Assembly (NCBI GenBank): GCA_965247055.1
Contig: CBDFGE010000006.1
Coordinates: forward strand, 310,001-374,000
DNA: 64,000 nucleotides
Origin: CBDFGE01 sp965247055
GTDB lineage: Bacteria; Chloroflexota; Dehalococcoidia; Lucifugimonadales; JAGWBF01
Direction: 5' to 3'
Position numbers and translations under genes: made by a program. Shown here one piece after another: positions 36,729-44,981 of the stretch. Under the pieces are notes generated by a model. It was not told where the DNA came from. It ran no database searches and saw nothing but the letters and a program-made list of their open reading frames with translations. Each line of letters begins with the position of its first letter. Positions within the stretch are counted from its first letter, which is position 1.

Positions 36729-36923
36729 CTAGCTGCCGAGGTACTTCTCGGGGTTCCTCTCGAAGACCCGCCTGCATCCGGGAGCGCAGAAGTAGTAGGT
36801 CTGGCCCTCGTGCTCGGTCGTGCCCCCGGGGGGACCGCCCTCATCTACGTCCATCTTGCATACCGGGTCTATAGCTATCGCGTTTACCTCCCCGATTCGA
36901 GATGATCCGGCGTCAGGAGCCAT
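36729..36923 (-). CDS. YHS-domain metal-binding protein
   Basis: A 64-residue YHS-domain protein: IDPVCKMDVDE, then YYFCAPGCRRVFERNPEKYLG. The three cysteines are typical of small metal-binding YHS/TRASH-like domains that accompany copper ATPases. Its start overlaps the end of copA by 11 bases, so it is translated from the same message and probably hands copper to or from the pump. Last gene of the csoR-copA unit. Confidence 0.88.
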   Translation of the reverse strand: MAPDAGSSRIGEVNAIAIDPVCKMDVDEGGPPGGTTEHEGQTYYFCAPGCRRVFERNPEKYLGS

Positions 36924-39444
36924 CCAGCTTCAGCCTCCGCAGTCTCAAGGAGTTGCTCACCACCGTCACCGAGCTGAAGGCCATGGCTAGGGCGGCGAGG
37001 ATGGGGTTGAGGAAGCCCAGGTCGCCGAAGAAGAAGTGTAGCCCGGAGGGGACTCCTCCCAGGTGGTCGAAGAGGGGATAGAGGGCCCCCGCCGCCACGG
37101 GAATCAGGGCCGCGTTGTAGAAGAAGGCCCAGAAGAGGTTCTGCTTGATGGTGCGCATGGTGCTGCGGCTGAGCTGGAACGCCGCCAGCAGGCCCGTAAG
37201 CTCGCCCCGCATAAGGGTGATTTGGGCCGACTCCATGGCGACGCCGGTGCCTGTGCCCATGGCTATGCCCACGTCCGCCTGGGCGAGGGCCGGGGCGTCG
37301 TTGATGCCGTCGCCCACCATGGCCACCAGCTTGCCCTCCCGCTGGAGTCCCCTGATCACCTCGGCCTTTTCCTGAGGTAGGACCCGGGCGATCACCCGGT
37401 CCACTCCCAACGTTCCCGCCACCGCTTCGGCGGTAGCCTGGTTGTCGCCGGTGAGCATGATGACTTCGAGGCCGAGGTCCCGGAGCCGCGAGACCACCTC
37501 CGCGGCCTCGGGCTTCAGGGTGTCGGCGAGGGCGATGGCGCCCTGCATCTTTCCGTCGGAGGCAACGAACATGACGCTCTTGCCCTGTGCCGAGAGCTCG
37601 GCCTCCCCGGTCGCCAGGCCGTCAAGCGGCAGTCCCTGGGTCTCCATGAAGGAGCTGCTTCCCATCACCACCGTGCTTCCGTTGACCCGGGCCCGGACGC
37701 CCTGGCCGGGTATCGCCTCGAAACCCTGCGCGTCCTCCAGCGCTACTCCCCGGTCCCGGGCCGCTCTCACGATGGCTTCCCCCAGGGGATGCTCGGAGCC
37801 ATTCTCGACGGAGGCCGCCAGCCCCAGTAGCTCCTGATCACTGCCCGACAGGGCGATCAGGTCGGTCACCGACGGCCGGCCTGAGGTCAGGGTGCCCGTT
37901 TTGTCCAGGACCACGACCCTCACCTTGTGGGCTATCTCGAGGGCTTCTGCGCCGCGAATGAGCACTCCTCGCTGGGCTCCTTTGCCGGTCCCCACCATGA
38001 TGGCCGTGGGTGTGGCCAGACCGAGGGCGCATGGGCAGGCGATAATGAGCACCGCGACCATGACGAGGAGGCCGTAGGTCAGGGAGGGAGAGGGTCCCAG
38101 GAGGAGCCAGAAGAGGAAGGCGGCCAACGACAACCCCAGCACGGTGGGCACGAAATAGGCAGATACAACGTCGGCCAGACGCTGGATGGGCGCCCTGGAG
38201 CCCTGGGCTTCCTCTACCAGAGCGATGATCTGAGAAAGGAGGGTATCTCTGCCCACCTTGCTGGCGCGGAACCGGAAGGTCCCGGTCCTGTTGATGGTTG
38301 CCCCGTAGACAGGGGAGCCCTCGGCCTTCTCCACGGGCATGCTCTCCCCGGTCAGCATGGACTCGTCCAAGGTGGAATACCCCTGTACTACCTCGCCGTC
38401 CACGGGCAACTTCTCACCGGGCCGCACCACGATGACGTCGCCGGGAACCACCAGGTCCACCGGCAGGTCCACCTCCCGGCCGTCCCGGACTACCCTTGCC
38501 GTGGCTGGCCTGAGCTCCATGAGGTGGCGTATGGCCTCGGAGGTCTGCCCCCTGGCCCGGGCCTCCAGGAAGCGCCCCAGGAGGATGAGGGCGATGATGA
38601 TGGCGGCCGTGTCGAAGTAGACCTGTGCCTCCACTCCGCGGATGGACAGGGTGTCGGGCGATAAGGTGCGGACGAATACGACGGCGACACTGTACAGGTA
38701 AGCGGTGCTGGTGCCAAGGGCAATGAGGGTATGCATGTTGGCTGTCCGATGGCGCAGGGCCCCCAGGCCCGAGGTGTAGAATTTCCAGCCCGCCCAGAAC
38801 TGGACGGGGGTAGCCAGGGCCCACAGGAGGAAGGGATAGTAGGTACGGTCCATCAGGCCTGAGACCCAGGGCAACGGGTCGGAGCTTCCCAGGAAAAGGA
38901 CGGCACCCAGGGTGGCGGAGAGTGCGAACCTGTTGCGCAGGGCCCTGGTCTCTTCGCGCCTGGCCAGGCGGTCCAGCTCTCCTAGCCCGCCCTGTGCCTC
39001 CTCGCTGGGCGCCTCGACGGTATATCCCGCGTCGTTTACGGCGCGACTGAACGCCTCAAGAGAAGCCACGCCGGGCACGTACTCCAGCGTCGCCCGCTCG
39101 GTGGCCAGGTTCACGCTTGCCGACACGACACCCTCTACTCCTTTCAAGGCCCCTTCTACGTGGGCCACGCAGGAGGCGCAGGTCATTCCCCCGATGTTCA
39201 GGCCGGCCCGGTCTAGCGGTACGGAGTACCCCGCCTCGTCCACGGCCTTGAGTAGTTCTCCCAGGGGCACCCTCTCCTCGCCCAGCTCAATGGTGGCGCG
39301 CTCGGTGGCCAGGTTAACCCGCACCGATGACACCCCCGCTACCTGCTTCAGCGCTCCTTCCACGTGGGCCACGCAGGAGGCGCAGGTCATCCCCCCCACC
39401 GGGAGTCGTATTTGGGTAACCTCTCTACTGGTCGCGTCACTCAT
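36913..39444 (-). CDS. copA: Copper-exporting P1B-type ATPase
   Basis: An 843-residue P-type ATPase. Two N-terminal heavy-metal-associated domains each carry GGMTCASC (near residues 18 and 84). Transmembrane helix 6 has the CPC metal site (IACPCALGLATPTA). TGES in MLTGESMPV, phosphorylation site DKTGTLTSG, HP in SEHPLGEA and GDGINDAPALAQADVGIAMG complete the set. The CPC motif with two CxxC domains indicates Cu(I) export across the cytoplasmic membrane. It is preceded by csoR (48-base gap) and coupled to the YHS gene. Expression is expected to rise when copper releases CsoR from its operator at 39801-39821. Confidence 0.95.
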   Translation of the reverse strand: MSDATSREVTQIRLPVGGMTCASCVAHVEGALKQVAGVSSVRVNLATERATIELGEERVPLGELLKAVDEAGYSVPLDRAGLNIGGMTCASCVAHVEGALKGVEGVVSASVNLATERATLEYVPGVASLEAFSRAVNDAGYTVEAPSEEAQGGLGELDRLARREETRALRNRFALSATLGAVLFLGSSDPLPWVSGLMDRTYYPFLLWALATPVQFWAGWKFYTSGLGALRHRTANMHTLIALGTSTAYLYSVAVVFVRTLSPDTLSIRGVEAQVYFDTAAIIIALILLGRFLEARARGQTSEAIRHLMELRPATARVVRDGREVDLPVDLVVPGDVIVVRPGEKLPVDGEVVQGYSTLDESMLTGESMPVEKAEGSPVYGATINRTGTFRFRASKVGRDTLLSQIIALVEEAQGSRAPIQRLADVVSAYFVPTVLGLSLAAFLFWLLLGPSPSLTYGLLVMVAVLIIACPCALGLATPTAIMVGTGKGAQRGVLIRGAEALEIAHKVRVVVLDKTGTLTSGRPSVTDLIALSGSDQELLGLAASVENGSEHPLGEAIVRAARDRGVALEDAQGFEAIPGQGVRARVNGSTVVMGSSSFMETQGLPLDGLATGEAELSAQGKSVMFVASDGKMQGAIALADTLKPEAAEVVSRLRDLGLEVIMLTGDNQATAEAVAGTLGVDRVIARVLPQEKAEVIRGLQREGKLVAMVGDGINDAPALAQADVGIAMGTGTGVAMESAQITLMRGELTGLLAAFQLSRSTMRTIKQNLFWAFFYNAALIPVAAGALYPLFDHLGGVPSGLHFFFGDLGFLNPILAALAMAFSSVTVVSNSLRLRRLKLDGS

Positions 39445-39492
39445 CTCGTCTCGTTTTCCTTGGGGCGCCGCACACAGGACTGCACCGTGGCC

Positions 39493-39759
39493 CTACCTGC
39501 CTGCCAGGTTGTAGAGCTGCACGAGCTCTCCCAGTACCTCCCGGTCCCGTCCCTCGCGTATCCCCTCTACGACGCAGGTATCCAGGTGGCCCTCCAGGAG
39601 GAGGGACTCCACCTTCTCTATGGCGCGTCGCACCGCGTAGGTCTGCTTCAGGATGTCCACACAGTACTGGTCCTCCTCCACCATGCGCTTCACGCCCGAG
39701 AGGTGGCCCTCGATGTAGTTGAGCCTTTTAAGGGCCTCCGCCTTAGTCTGGGGTACCAT
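39493..39759 (-). CDS. csoR: CsoR-type copper-sensing repressor
   Basis: An 88-residue all-helical DUF156/CsoR protein. The Cu(I) ligand set is present: Cys in QYCVDILKQ and the His-x3-Cys pair in GHLDTCVV. The N-terminal LKRLNYIEGHLSGVKRM gives the DNA-binding basic surface. Copper binding lowers operator affinity in this family. It lies first in the csoR-copA-YHS unit, and a perfect inverted repeat overlaps its promoter. ATG at 39757-39759 with AGGAGGACAAAG upstream. Confidence 0.93.
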   Translation of the reverse strand: MVPQTKAEALKRLNYIEGHLSGVKRMVEEDQYCVDILKQTYAVRRAIEKVESLLLEGHLDTCVVEGIREGRDREVLGELVQLYNLAGR

Positions 39760-39800
39760 CTTTGTCCTCCTGCGCTTTGGGACCCATACCCCCTGGGTAG

Positions 39801-39821
39801 GGATACTACTCGTAGTATACG
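39801..39821 (-). promoter_or_regulatory. Likely CsoR operator
   Basis: ATACTAC (39803-39809) and GTAGTAT (39812-39818) form a perfect 7-bp inverted repeat with a 2-base centre. The flanks add GG/CC-like symmetry as in known CsoR sites. It overlaps the -10 box of the csoR promoter. Confidence 0.78.
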
Positions 39822-39842
39822 CGACCCTTCAGGGCGTGTCAA
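39814..39842 (-). promoter_or_regulatory. Promoter of the csoR-copA unit
   Basis: On the minus strand TTGACA (39842-39837) and TATACT (39819-39814) are separated by 17 bases. The -10 box overlaps one arm of the putative operator, so repressor binding would block polymerase. Confidence 0.85.
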
Positions 39843-40078
39843 CCTGGCGTTCATGAGGCGGCCCGGGGGCAGGCCGCCTCAGAAGCCCGTCGTCTGGCAC
39901 CCCTGTTGATCAGGCACGAGCGCGTCCCCGAACAGTATGGGCCATATACCGCCGACTGTCCTGTGTGCCGGCGGGGGATCAGGCTGGGAGCTACCGGTAG
40001 GTCAAGTGGCTCGTGATAAGGAGTATAATCCATCGGTCCGAACTTCGGCCTTGACAGCCTTTAGCACAGGAGGACGCC

Positions 40079-41032
40079 ATGTCAAAGAAGGTCATACTCC
40101 CCACCGTTTCCATACTGGTGGTCATCCCCCTGCTGGCTCTGTTCCTGGTGGCTCGCCTCTCCTCCGGCAGCGCCCTGGCAGATCAGCCGCCACCTCCCGA
40201 AGAAAAGTCATCCTCTCCCTGGCCGTCCGACCGGGAAGACTTGCTCGACTTCTACCTTTCCCTTTCGTCCGGGAAGGCGGCGGTATCGGAGACAGCCGCA
40301 AACGGGGACCTGGAGCTGGAACTGGTGGGCCGCTGGCCCTACGGCCCCTCCTACGCTATCGCCGTGGCTGAGGTGAACGGGACTCCCTACGCCTTCCTGG
40401 GCTCAGGGGGTGTAGTCCTCGTTTTAGACATGACCGACCCCTCTACACCCACCAAGGTAAGCGAGGTGGTGACGCCAGGAGTAGTGAGAGGACTCACTGT
40501 CTCTGGCAGCCTGGCCCTGGTGGCTGACGGGGGTTCTGGGCTGAGGGTAATAGACATGACCGACCCGTCCAGTCCTGCCGAGGTGGGCTCCCTGGACACC
40601 CCGGGCTTTGCCCGCGGCGTGGCCGTCTCCGGCAGCCTGGCCCTGGTTGCTGATGGCGATGCAGGGCTGGCAATTATGCGGCTGCCTGTCACCGCTCCTG
40701 GGCCTGGGACTGTAGAAGGCAATGTTACCCTCCAGCTCCAGGCAGACCACTCGGGCACCACAATCACCGTTGAGGGGCCTGAGTCCGTGAGCGTCACTAC
40801 AGGGCCGGAAGGCAGCTTCTCGGTAACCCTTCCGCCAGGCACTTACACTGTGCGGGCCGAGCACCCATACCACCTGCCCGCGGAGGCTACCATCGAGCTG
40901 GGGGAAGGGGAGACGTTGAATCTGGAGTTGGAGCTTCTGTGCTGCGACCTGGACCAGGACGGGGACATTGACGCCAATGATCTTGCCCAGCTGGCTGTTA
41001 ACATAGGCCGGACGGGGAGCGCGTGGCGCTGA
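40079..41032 (+). CDS. Secreted LVIVD-repeat protein with a dockerin-like calcium loop
   Basis: A 317-residue exported protein. An N-terminal signal/anchor segment (about residues 5-33) is followed by a Pro/Ser-rich linker. Repeated beta-propeller-type units follow with LALVADG and the linking DMTDPSTP and DMTDPSSP sequences (LVIVD repeats). Next is a carboxypeptidase-regulatory-like beta sandwich (VEGNVTLQL to GTYTVRAEHPYHLPA). The C-terminus is CDLDQDGDIDANDLAQLAVNI, one EF-hand-like dockerin half-repeat. It resembles the calcium-binding ends of the dockerin-like gene at 21461. Function unknown, probably cell-surface adhesion or scaffold. ATG at 40079 with CAGGAGGACGCC upstream. Confidence 0.75.
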   Translation: MSKKVILPTVSILVVIPLLALFLVARLSSGSALADQPPPPEEKSSSPWPSDREDLLDFYLSLSSGKAAVSETAANGDLELELVGRWPYGPSYAIAVAEVNGTPYAFLGSGGVVLVLDMTDPSTPTKVSEVVTPGVVRGLTVSGSLALVADGGSGLRVIDMTDPSSPAEVGSLDTPGFARGVAVSGSLALVADGDAGLAIMRLPVTAPGPGTVEGNVTLQLQADHSGTTITVEGPESVSVTTGPEGSFSVTLPPGTYTVRAEHPYHLPAEATIELGEGETLNLELELLCCDLDQDGDIDANDLAQLAVNIGRTGSAWR

Positions 41033-41111
41033 GGTCCGGCTAGTACAGCAGCATCCCCAGAGTCCTGGTGGACCCTCGGAGTAAGAAACGCGTAACGCGC
41101 TGCGGCCCGCG

Positions 41112-41756
41112 CTAGATTCCGACGATCTTTATCATCGAGTGGCACTTGTATATGCGGTTGATGTTGAGGAGGAGGGCCGTTAGCTCCTCCACGTACCTGG
41201 CGTTCTCGAGGCCGTCGCCGTCCACCGGCCTCAGGTCACGGATCTTCGTCACCATCTCCATCACCCGCTCCTTGGGCTCCCGGTGGTCGGAGCACACCAC
41301 CACGTCGCCTTCCATGGTCCTGTCGGGGACGACGAGGTCTGCGGCGCTTATGTTCTGGAAGGCGGCCACTACGTAGGAGGCGGACAGTACGTGCTGGGCC
41401 TGCAAGGCGGCCGACCCCTCCTCGACGGCCACGGCCCTCGCCCTTCCCCTGGTAACGGCCAGCGGGGCGACCACATTCACCACGACCTTGCCGGCGAGCA
41501 GCCCCGACACCTGCTCCAGGAGGGGTCTCTGGGCCTCGTAGGGCACGGTGACGAACGCTATGTCTCCCCGCTGGGCGGCCACCGCGTTGACCTCCCCCGA
41601 AATAGCGGCCCCCGGTGCAATCTCCTTCAGGGCTTCGGCGGTTTCCCGGGCCCGGTCACCGTCTCGAGAGCCTATGATGACCTCCTCCCCCGCGAGGGCC
41701 AACCGTAGAGCGAGCCCCCGGCCTTCAGGCCCCGTTCCCCCAAGAAAGGCCAGCAT
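41112..41756 (-). CDS. npdG: NADPH-dependent F420 reductase
   Basis: A 214-residue Fno/NpdG-like protein. The N-terminal Rossmann loop is GGTGPEGRGLALRLA, and the NADP-phosphate site is IIGSRDGDRA. IAFVTVPYEAQ and the C-terminal LLNINRIYKCHS region match the F420-dependent NADP oxidoreductase family. It moves hydride between NADPH and coenzyme F420, which would feed the luciferase-like oxidoreductase at 23709. The ATG at 41754-41756 with GGAGGTGGAC is preferred over an upstream in-frame start because the Rossmann strand starts there. Confidence 0.85.
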   Translation of the reverse strand: MLAFLGGTGPEGRGLALRLALAGEEVIIGSRDGDRARETAEALKEIAPGAAISGEVNAVAAQRGDIAFVTVPYEAQRPLLEQVSGLLAGKVVVNVVAPLAVTRGRARAVAVEEGSAALQAQHVLSASYVVAAFQNISAADLVVPDRTMEGDVVVCSDHREPKERVMEMVTKIRDLRPVDGDGLENARYVEELTALLLNINRIYKCHSMIKIVGI

Positions 41757-41915
41757 GTCCACCTCCTTCTCCTTCGTGCAGTGCGGTGTATTCATCGGCC
41801 CTACCGCGTGGTAGGGTGTGCCCAGCAACCGGTCCCCCTAGAATATACCGGTGTCTACTGGACGAGTACAATCCCTTGATGCCGCCCTTGGGATGGGAGT
41901 ATTCTGGGGGAGACC

Positions 41916-42842
41916 ATGTTTCAAAGCGCCCGGGCGGCGTCCTCGCTGCCCATCTTTAGCAACGGCCTGCTCATCGCCCTCAAGCTGGGCGTGGGGATAG
42001 CCATCGGCAGTATCAGCGTCATCTCCGACGGCATGGATACCGGCATCGATATGTTCTCCGCCTTCGTCGCCTTCGTCAGCATACGCATAGCGTCCCGCCC
42101 ACCGGACCCGGCCCATTCCTACGGCCACGGCAAGGCCGAGAACCTGGGCGGCGTGGTGGAGTCCTTCTTCATAATCGCCGGCGGCTCTTTCGTGACCTAC
42201 GAGGCGCTGCATCGCATTTTTGACTCCTCCGACCTGCGCCTGGTGGAGATTGGTATAGCCGCAATGGCGGTCTCCGTGGTGGTCAACGTGCTTGTCGCCT
42301 GGCATCTCGCCAGGGTGGCCCGGCGGACTGGCTCTCCGGCCCTGTCCGCCGCAGCAAAACACCGGGCCACGGATGTGTTCACGTCCCTGGGCGTGCTGGT
42401 CGGACTGGCCCTGGTGCGAATCACCGGCATCACCGTCCTGGACCCTATACTGGCCCTGGGTGTGGCGGCCTTGATCTTCTGGGCGGCGATACAGATACTT
42501 CGCTCCTCCTTCAGCGCCCTCATGGACTCCAGTCTCCCCGATGCCGACCAGGCGAGGGTCTACGACATCATGGAGCGGTACGCCGACCGAGTGCGGTTGG
42601 ACCATATGCATACCCGAAAAGCGGGGCGCCAACCCCATTTCGACCTCACCACAACCACCTGCCAGCACCTTACCGTCGGCACGCTCCACCAGCTCACCGA
42701 GTCCCTCAAGCGTGAGATCTTGCAACTGTTCCCGGAGGGCCGGGTCACGGTACATGCCCAGCCATGCACGGGGGAGGAGAAGACGGTCTGCCCCCCCACG
42801 TGTCCCGTCAACGGGTCTGCCTCAAGGGCGTCGTTGGAGTAA
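41916..42842 (+). CDS. Cation diffusion facilitator (zinc/iron-type) transporter
   Basis: A 308-residue CDF protein with six hydrophobic segments and a C-terminal cytoplasmic domain. The transport site is D-x3-D in helix 2 (SDGMDTGIDM) and H-x3-D in helix 5 (KHRATDVFTS). This DD/HD set is typical of YiiP-like Zn/Fe/Cd exporters. HSYGHGKAENLGG is the conserved cytoplasmic loop. The C-terminus ends with VCPPTCP, an extra Cys pair. ATG at 41916; GGGGGAGACC precedes it. Convergent with the AraC regulator. Confidence 0.9.
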   Translation: MFQSARAASSLPIFSNGLLIALKLGVGIAIGSISVISDGMDTGIDMFSAFVAFVSIRIASRPPDPAHSYGHGKAENLGGVVESFFIIAGGSFVTYEALHRIFDSSDLRLVEIGIAAMAVSVVVNVLVAWHLARVARRTGSPALSAAAKHRATDVFTSLGVLVGLALVRITGITVLDPILALGVAALIFWAAIQILRSSFSALMDSSLPDADQARVYDIMERYADRVRLDHMHTRKAGRQPHFDLTTTTCQHLTVGTLHQLTESLKREILQLFPEGRVTVHAQPCTGEEKTVCPPTCPVNGSASRASLE

Positions 42843-42887
42843 AAGCGGTACCATCCTGAGGGAGTTCAGCCGAGCTACACCATCGGA

Positions 42888-43853
42888 TCAGGCTGCTTGC
42901 ACCGGGCCCGTTGCTTGCGCGCTGTCTGTCCCCCCACGGGCACGCCGGCGGTGCATACCCGGCGCCACGCCGACATCTCGCTTGAAGGCTCTCTTGAAGG
43001 GGTCCTCCGACTGATATCCCAAGCGCTCGGCGATCTCTCCAAGGCTCATGTCGGTGTCTCGTAGCCAGCTGGCGGCAAGGCGCATCCGCCAGTGGCTAAG
43101 GTACCGAAGCGGCGGCTCGCCGACTACCGAGCTGAACCGTGCCGAGAAGGCGGAACGCGACATTCCTACCTGGGCCGAAAGGGCCCCGATGGTCCATCGC
43201 TCCTCGGGCGCCCCGTGCATGTGACCCAGGGCCGGGCCGATCTGAGGGTCGCCGAGAGCAGTAAGCCATCCTCCCGTGCCCCCGGTATACCTCTCCAGCC
43301 AGGCGCGGACAACGTTGACGAACAGGATGTCCGTCAGCCGGTTCACGATGGTGTGCGCCCCCGGGCGAGTCGATTCGGCCTCGGCGCACATGAACTTGAG
43401 GGTGGTATCCAGCCAGTGTGCACCGCGTCCCTGGTCTCCTTTGATATGGATGATTGGCGGTAGCTGAGAGAACAACCCGTGGTCCGCAGCTCCCTCGCGA
43501 TGGAACACGCCGCAGAGCAAGGTTGTCGGTGATCCGCCTCTCCCATGGTGGACGACCAGGTTGTCCGGACCCCGGGTGCAGACCAGGTCGGCTAGGGGAA
43601 GAGGCAACGAGGATGGCACGTCCACGACATCGTGAGCGCGTGCCTTTGGGAAGACCACCAGATCCCCGCTTGCGAGGGGAACGGGTCTCTCCTCGTCCGG
43701 GAATCGAAGCCAGCAGCTGCCCCGGTCAATGTAGTGGAACACCGCGCCCTCCACGGACGGGATGGATATCCCCCACGGTGCCGTGAGCTCAAAGCGGCAG
43801 ACCACCTCGCCCCACAGGTGGATCGAGTTCAGCACGTTCGTTAACACATCCAT
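42888..43853 (-). CDS. AraC-family transcriptional regulator with cupin sensor domain
   Basis: A 321-residue regulator: an N-terminal cupin domain (AVFHYIDRGSCWLRF, ASGDLVVFPKARAHDV) and a C-terminal double helix-turn-helix. The latter is read as WTIGALSAQVGMSRSAFSARF and SLGEIAERLGYQSEDPFKRAF. It is transcribed divergently from the isochorismatase-like hydrolase gene with 130 bases between starts. It probably controls that gene. A pair of related inverted motifs in the intergenic space may be its binding sites. Effector unknown. Confidence 0.88.
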   Translation of the reverse strand: MDVLTNVLNSIHLWGEVVCRFELTAPWGISIPSVEGAVFHYIDRGSCWLRFPDEERPVPLASGDLVVFPKARAHDVVDVPSSLPLPLADLVCTRGPDNLVVHHGRGGSPTTLLCGVFHREGAADHGLFSQLPPIIHIKGDQGRGAHWLDTTLKFMCAEAESTRPGAHTIVNRLTDILFVNVVRAWLERYTGGTGGWLTALGDPQIGPALGHMHGAPEERWTIGALSAQVGMSRSAFSARFSSVVGEPPLRYLSHWRMRLAASWLRDTDMSLGEIAERLGYQSEDPFKRAFKRDVGVAPGMHRRRARGGTDSAQATGPVQAA

Positions 43854-43861
43854 CCTGATTC

Positions 43862-43903
43862 ATACTCCTGTTCTGGACGATCGGTCACCAAAAGAACAGT
43901 ATC
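43862..43903. promoter_or_regulatory. Possible AraC-regulator binding sites
   Basis: ATACTCCTGTTCT (43862-43874) and the inverted AGAACAGTAT (43893-43902) share the half-site ATACT-GTTCT. They lie between the divergent regulator and hydrolase genes, just upstream of the hydrolase -35 box. Confidence 0.4.
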
Positions 43904-43908
43904 GGTGA

Positions 43909-43937
43909 TTGATCTCCCTGGTTTCAAGGACTATAAA
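43909..43937 (+). promoter_or_regulatory. Promoter of the isochorismatase-like gene
   Basis: TTGATC (43909-43914) and TATAAA (43932-43937) are 17 bases apart; the start near 43944 is 40 bases before the ATG. Confidence 0.7.
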
Positions 43938-43983
43938 ATATATGACCCGGTCGCGGAAGACCAAGAAATACAGGAGGTGAGTT

Positions 43984-44601
43984 ATGGGAGACCTTAATCC
44001 AAAGGCCACGGCCCTGGTGATCATCGACCCGCAGAACGACTTTTTGTCAGAGGGAGGTGTGGTTTGGGACCTGGTGGGGGAACTGGTGGTCAAGAACAAA
44101 GTCGTGGACAGGCTCAAGGCGCTGATAGCCAAGGCAAAGGGCGCCGGCATCCCTGTCGTTTACGTGCCCCACTACTATGACAAAGAGTACCAGGCCTGGG
44201 GCAATAACAACTTCATAGACCGGGTCATGTTCGAGCGGAGGATGTTCGAGAGGGGGAAATGGGGGTCGGAGTTCCATCCAGACCTGGTCCCCGACGATGG
44301 GGTCGTCCTGTGTGCCCCCCACAAGAACCTGAGCGGGTTCCACACCAGCGACATCGATATACAGCTGCGCAAGCGGGGGATCGACACGATCGTGCTGTGC
44401 GGTATGTCCGCCAACCTGTGTGTCGAGTCGCACCTGAGAGACGCCGAGGAGAAAGGCTACGAGGTGTTGGTGGTCAACGACGCCACGGCCGCCGCGGGCG
44501 AGGACGCGTACAAAGCGGCCCTGACCAACTATGGGTTCATTGCCCACGAGTCCATCACCACGGACCAGGCCCTCCAGCGTATTGGGGAAGCCCGAGGGTA
44601 G
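43984..44601 (+). CDS. Isochorismatase-like cysteine hydrolase
   Basis: A 205-residue isochorismatase-superfamily enzyme. The Asp-Lys-Cys triad is readable: VIIDPQNDF, CAPHKNLSGF and the cysteine of MSANLCVESHLRDA. Family members hydrolyse amides, carbamates or ureas (nicotinamidase, N-carbamoylsarcosine amidase). The divergent AraC regulator suggests inducible catabolism of a small amide. ATG at 43984 with AGGAGGTGAGTT. Slightly lower GC and A-rich spacing around the promoter. Confidence 0.88.
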   Translation: MGDLNPKATALVIIDPQNDFLSEGGVVWDLVGELVVKNKVVDRLKALIAKAKGAGIPVVYVPHYYDKEYQAWGNNNFIDRVMFERRMFERGKWGSEFHPDLVPDDGVVLCAPHKNLSGFHTSDIDIQLRKRGIDTIVLCGMSANLCVESHLRDAEEKGYEVLVVNDATAAAGEDAYKAALTNYGFIAHESITTDQALQRIGEARG

Positions 44602-44846
44602 TCCCGGCGCTCGCCCCGTACCCAGGAGATGGGTCGGCGGAACTTCGACGAAGCTAGCTCCCCTATGGAACCCTGGCTCCCCAGGCGGCGAAAGCTACGG
44701 GCTTTTGCTCCCCTCCCCACGATCGGGACCCTCAGTAACCAAAGCCCTTTTTGGCGCGCCCCCTAAACCACTCTGATTGTAACCCTCCCCTGGCAGGTGG
44801 TAAATTGAACCTCGATTTCAATAACCTGAAGGCTAACCGTGACCGG

Positions 44847-44915
44847 CAGATCGCCCCCTCGCTGTAAGGCCGCGTCCTCCAGAACTTATGGCCCTGCGGC
44901 TCCAGGGGCGATCTG
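44847..44915. repeat. Inverted repeat in the gap before the formate dehydrogenase gene
   Basis: An 11-base perfect inverted repeat (CAGATCGCCCC at 44847-44857 and its complement at 44905-44915) with 47 bases between. The 380-base gap 44602-44981 holds no supported gene. The repeat could be a regulator site or an mRNA leader stem. Confidence 0.5.
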
Positions 44916-44981
44916 TGTGCCGTTGACGCTGGACCGGGTGGCGGTTACATTGGAACCACGTTGAAAGGGAAAGGTGATGTC

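Noticed and set aside
39857..39882. Perfect GAGGCGGCC/GGCCGCCTC hairpin as a terminator
   Set aside because: It lies between two divergent genes, so no transcript is expected to end there; no U-tract.
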